This document shows positions 4,992-7,196 of a stretch of DNA of 7,196 bases, piece by piece. Both the position numbers and the translations under genes were made by a program. The notes under the pieces were generated by a model. It saw nothing but the letters and a program-made list of their open reading frames with translations. It made no database searches and was not told the origin of the DNA. Every line of letters starts with the position of its first letter. Position 1 is the first letter of the stretch. Origin of the DNA: Patescibacteria group bacterium (GTDB lineage: Bacteria > Patescibacteriota > Minisyncoccia > Portnoybacterales > UBA2143); NCBI GenBank assembly GCA_018819085.1, contig JAHJQT010000004.1:1-7196 (forward strand). The letters run 5' to 3'.

Positions 4992-6740
4992 CTACTGATA
5001 CATTACAGCTGAACCTGTTTTGTAGAAATCTCTTTCCCAATCATTAACGATATAGACCATATCCCATCTACGTCCTGTCAAAGTGAATTGTTCTGCAGTC
5101 ATATTCATCCAATGTTTAGTTCCATCAGCATTAAGCTCATAGACCTTTTTATCTCCATCAGCCCGTATTAACCAGGCCTCCTTATATTGAGCTAAAACAC
5201 TTGCATTAACATCTATAATATCATCCCAAGTTAAATGACCATAGTTATTGAATATTTCAGCTGTTTGAATCCAGCGTTTGTATTTCCCTTTAATAATATA
5301 CACCCTATAATCCCCAATTGCCCTAAGTAAACTTCCTTCAGGATAACTAGGAATTGGTTCTTCCTCCTCCTCCTCCTCTTCTTCTTCAATAACTGGAACA
5401 TCAGAAACACTAGAAGCAATAAATGAAAAAAACGATGATGCATCATTGCTTGTAAAATTACTCTGCTTTAATACATTAAAAGGAATCATTGTTACTGATT
5501 TGTTTAAACTCGTGAAATTGGGAATATAGGCAACTCCTTGCTGATAATTATCTAAAGACATAAAATTAACTATCTTATTTCCACCATATTCAGTAATATA
5601 TGGAACTTTAAAATTAGCATTACTTGCAGAACCAATAAATTCTAATTTTAATGTATCCTTCTCTGTCTCTTGAACTGTCCCCTGTCTAAATCTATACCAC
5701 CTAGGAGACCAATCTTTAACCGAGCTACTACGAGAAACAATTAAATTAGGAAAACCACTGTAACTAGCTGAATAATCAACATTTAAACGTTGATAAGTTA
5801 AATCATTAAGATAGCAATATTGGTTATCTTCTCCTAAGGAACAATTATTTACGTAATTAGTTATTGCCCAATCAGTGAAAATATCAGTAAATGATTTCTC
5901 ATAGCCCAAACTTATTAATGCTTCATTAATACTAGCTATGCCAGTTTTATCACTTAAAACCATTCTTGTAATAATATCTTGACCATAATGATTTACTAAA
6001 TAATTCATAAACAAAGCAACAGCTCCATAATCATTTGTATTATTCGCCCATTCTCCTAAAGGATCTGTTGGATCTTCTAAAAAAACATCTACTCTATCTG
6101 CTAAATAACTATTCCTATAACTATCATTATATCCACAAATTGTAGGAGCATATTCTGAACGAGCTTCGTTAAGCCAGACATCTTCTTCAACTCCATATAA
6201 GACCGTCTTTTGATAAAAAGTAATTAAATGCTGAAATTCATGTGCTAAAAATGATTTGTTTTGAGAATGCAAGACAACTAAAGAATTAAGATAAATCATT
6301 TCTCTTTCATTAGATGAAGCAATTTGTGATTTTGGATATTCATCATAAATATTAATGTATCCTCCAGCACTGTTTACTAGTTTAGTTATTAAAACAGTAA
6401 TTCTACTATCATTATCAATGCCTGGATTCCATTCAGAACCAAAAACAGCTCTTTCTTTTGGATAAATTACTTGATCAAATTCATCAGCTAATACTTCTAA
6501 CTCTTCTCTTGTAGCATTTTTATATAATCCAGTTAAACCATCCCAATAATCATCTTCAATGTAAAAATAAATATAATCTCCAGCAACTCTTAAAGTTGCT
6601 GTTACTTGACTTCTACCTGTTGAGTCATAAGTAGAGTCAACATGAAAATTTACCTGTTCGCCCAAAACAGCCGCCTGAGCTCCGGCAGAAAAAATAAAGA
6701 CCCCCGTTAAAATTAGTAGAAAGAATAAAATTTTCTTCAT
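4992..6740 (-). CDS. secreted zinc metallopeptidase (HExxH, gluzincin-like) with C-terminal repeat domain
   Basis: The 582-residue protein starts with a signal peptide (MKKILFFLLILTGVFIFSAG, probable cleavage after AQA at 23), so it acts outside the membrane. The catalytic part carries HEFQH (167-171), followed by WLNEARSEYA (189-198). Two His plus Glu192 in an NE..SE motif is the zinc-site pattern of gluzincins such as the hyicolysin-like M30 group. A further domain (about 310-445) has a beta-rich look. Then come ten consecutive Glu (452-461) and two imperfect repeats of about 42 residues (about 470-510 and 522-565) of the type LLRA.GDYRVYIIKGKYKRWI...EIF..YG..W.DI, which I associate with Patescibacteria surface proteins, perhaps for cell-wall or surface attachment. 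I chose the ATG at 6740 because it begins the signal peptide; 24 further in-frame codons upstream are read from the REP-like element. It heads the operon with murB. Confidence 0.82.
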   Translation of the reverse strand: MKKILFFLLILTGVFIFSAGAQAAVLGEQVNFHVDSTYDSTGRSQVTATLRVAGDYIYFYIEDDYWDGLTGLYKNATREELEVLADEFDQVIYPKERAVFGSEWNPGIDNDSRITVLITKLVNSAGGYINIYDEYPKSQIASSNEREMIYLNSLVVLHSQNKSFLAHEFQHLITFYQKTVLYGVEEDVWLNEARSEYAPTICGYNDSYRNSYLADRVDVFLEDPTDPLGEWANNTNDYGAVALFMNYLVNHYGQDIITRMVLSDKTGIASINEALISLGYEKSFTDIFTDWAITNYVNNCSLGEDNQYCYLNDLTYQRLNVDYSASYSGFPNLIVSRSSSVKDWSPRWYRFRQGTVQETEKDTLKLEFIGSASNANFKVPYITEYGGNKIVNFMSLDNYQQGVAYIPNFTSLNKSVTMIPFNVLKQSNFTSNDASSFFSFIASSVSDVPVIEEEEEEEEEEPIPSYPEGSLLRAIGDYRVYIIKGKYKRWIQTAEIFNNYGHLTWDDIIDVNASVLAQYKEAWLIRADGDKKVYELNADGTKHWMNMTAEQFTLTGRRWDMVYIVNDWERDFYKTGSAVMYQ

Positions 6741-6753
6741 GTAAAATATAGTT

Positions 6754-6828
6754 GTCATTCCCGCTCTTGGTGTCATTCCCGCGAAAGCGGGAATCCAGAC
6801 CTGGATTCCCAATCAAGTTGGGAATGAC
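6754..6828. repeat. REP-like palindromic element, copy 2 (5' leader of the peptidase operon)
   Basis: This has the same architecture as the copy at 417-493. The core runs from GTCATTCCC (6772-6780) to GGGAATGAC (6820-6828). Its hairpins are ATTCCCGC/GCGGGAAT around GAAA (6775-6782 with 6787-6794) and ATTCCCAA/TTGGGAAT around TCAAG (6805-6812 with 6818-6825), joined by CCAGACCTGG. An extra GTCATTCCCGC stands at 6754-6764. Compared with copy 1, both stems differ in sequence but stay fully paired. It lies between the predicted operon promoter (6842-6870) and the peptidase ATG (6740), so the mRNA leader would contain both hairpins. Confidence 0.88.
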
Positions 6829-6841
6829 ATTCGTTTTAATC

Positions 6842-6870
6842 ATTTTACTTTAATTACCTTGATTTATCAA
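6842..6870 (-). promoter_or_regulatory. predicted sigma70-type promoter of the peptidase-murB-hpf unit
   Basis: On the minus strand TTGATA (6870-6865, five of six consensus bases) and TAAAAT (6847-6842, five of six) are separated by exactly 17 bases. Transcription would start near 6835, giving a leader of about 95 bases that contains the whole REP-like element before the ATG at 6740. Its -35 hexamer abuts the -35 of the divergent promoter. Confidence 0.6.
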
Positions 6871-6871
6871 G
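6858..6871. promoter_or_regulatory. palindrome CTTGATTTATCAAG spanning both -35 boxes (possible operator)
   Basis: Two perfect 6-bp half-sites, CTTGAT (6858-6863) and ATCAAG (6866-6871), flank TT. The palindrome covers the -35 hexamers of both divergent promoters. It could bind a dimeric regulator that controls both directions, or it could simply arise because two similar -35 boxes are placed back to back. Sequence alone cannot separate these. Confidence 0.4.
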
Positions 6872-6887
6872 TTAGGATATATATAAT
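6859..6887 (+). promoter_or_regulatory. predicted sigma70-type promoter of the glycosylphosphotransferase gene
   Basis: TTGATT (6859-6864, four of six) and a perfect TATAAT (6882-6887) are 17 bases apart. Only seven bases (TAAATCA) separate the -10 box from the ATG at 6895, so the transcript should start at or next to the start codon. This predicts a leaderless mRNA, in line with the absence of a Shine-Dalgarno at usable distance. Confidence 0.65.
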
Positions 6888-6894
6888 TAAATCA

Positions 6895-7196
6895 ATGCCA
6901 AACATAAAAAGAATCATCTTATTAATCGGAGATATTGCTGTTCTCTATGTTTCATTATGGCTCATGCTTTTTATTCGTTATGGAGCTAAATTTGATATAA
7001 ATACATGGGAACAACATTTTAAACCATTTACCCTTATATACGTAATCTGGCTAATTGTTTTTTTTATTGCTGGACTTTATGATATTTCATTAGCTAGAAA
7101 TAATATTAATTTTTATTCAACCTTATTAAGAGGATTAACAATAAATATTGGAATAGCAATTACATTCTTCTATTTTCTTCCTTTCTTCGGTATTAC
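6895..7196 (+). CDS. polyprenyl glycosylphosphotransferase, N-terminal membrane part (partial)
   Basis: One hundred codons are visible before the window ends; the C-terminus is missing. The protein starts MPNIKRIILLIGDIAVLYVS and shows three hydrophobic segments (about 6-27, 44-63 and 81-100) with the phrases LFIRYG (25-30) and FIAGLYDI (57-64). This resembles the N-terminal four-to-five-helix domain of WcaJ/WbaP-like enzymes of exopolysaccharide and O-antigen synthesis, which transfer a sugar-1-phosphate to undecaprenyl phosphate on the inner membrane. The catalytic domain would lie beyond the window, so the assignment rests on the N-terminal pattern only. The gene is divergent from the peptidase operon. 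Another multi-pass membrane protein is possible but less likely. Confidence 0.68.
   Translation, partial: MPNIKRIILLIGDIAVLYVSLWLMLFIRYGAKFDINTWEQHFKPFTLIYVIWLIVFFIAGLYDISLARNNINFYSTLLRGLTINIGIAITFFYFLPFFGI

Noticed and set aside
5231..5446. Second minus-strand frame within the peptidase gene (His- and Arg-rich)
   Set aside because: It is an out-of-frame reading of the Glu tract and repeat region and has no own start signal.
502..6740. Alternative genetic code (UGA as Gly, as in some Patescibacteria)
   Set aside because: All genes read through with the standard code and no conserved protein is interrupted by UGA.
6741..6812. Longer start for the peptidase (24 extra N-terminal residues)
   Set aside because: The extra residues are translated from the REP-like element and would bury the signal peptide; the ATG at 6740 starts a typical signal sequence.
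6637..6843. Minus-strand frame of 68 codons across the REP-like element and the peptidase start
   Set aside because: It reads the palindromic repeat and then the signal-peptide region out of frame; the peptidase frame explains this DNA better.

Overview
The window looks like part of a low-GC genome from the Patescibacteria (Candidate Phyla Radiation), probably the Parcubacteria/ABY1 side. The reasons are the strongly AT-rich genes, compact SecA, MurB and hibernation-factor proteins with lineage-type tails, a secreted protein with the 'LIRA.GD..VY...GKYKRWI' repeats that I associate with these bacteria, and start codons mostly without a Shine-Dalgarno sequence. The standard genetic code fits, since no reading frame needs UGA read as an amino acid. 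The lineage is an inference from protein style, not from a marker gene.

Layout. Bases 1-141 hold the GC-rich, stem-loop-rich 3' end of an unidentified plus-strand transcript and its intrinsic terminator. Bases 142-501 have no intact gene. They contain a broken mini-gene, a second degenerate copy of the SecA zinc-binding tail, and a REP-like palindromic element that ends 8 bases from the secA stop. Everything from 502 to 6740 is on the minus strand. In transcription order it is: a secreted zinc metallopeptidase, murB, a 38-codon micro-gene, the ribosome hibernation factor, a terminator, a SpeD-family pyruvoyl decarboxylase, a second terminator, and secA. From 6895 a divergent plus-strand gene begins, a membrane polyprenyl glycosylphosphotransferase cut by the window edge.

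How it fits together. The minus-strand run joins envelope work (secreted peptidase, peptidoglycan precursor synthesis, protein export) with ribosome hibernation. Peptidase, murB, micro-gene and hpf are separated by only 3-10 bases and look like one operon. Its likely promoter lies at 6842-6870 and shares a palindrome, back to back, with the promoter of the divergent sugar transferase. The second REP-like element lies in the 5' leader of this operon.

Most notable points: (1) a 13-residue peptide, KIKKGGVDIDDVL, ends both MurB and the adjacent micro-protein, and the two DNA copies differ only at synonymous third positions; (2) this MurB lacks the segment that normally carries the catalytic/substrate-binding YRxS motif; (3) terminator-like hairpins sit 11-14 bases upstream of the start codons of both the SpeD-like gene and secA; (4) the two REP-like elements show compensatory stem changes; (5) a second SEC-C-like tail lies beyond secA; (6) abutting divergent promoters are built on one palindrome. 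No database search was possible, so family names rest on visible motifs and memory of the families.
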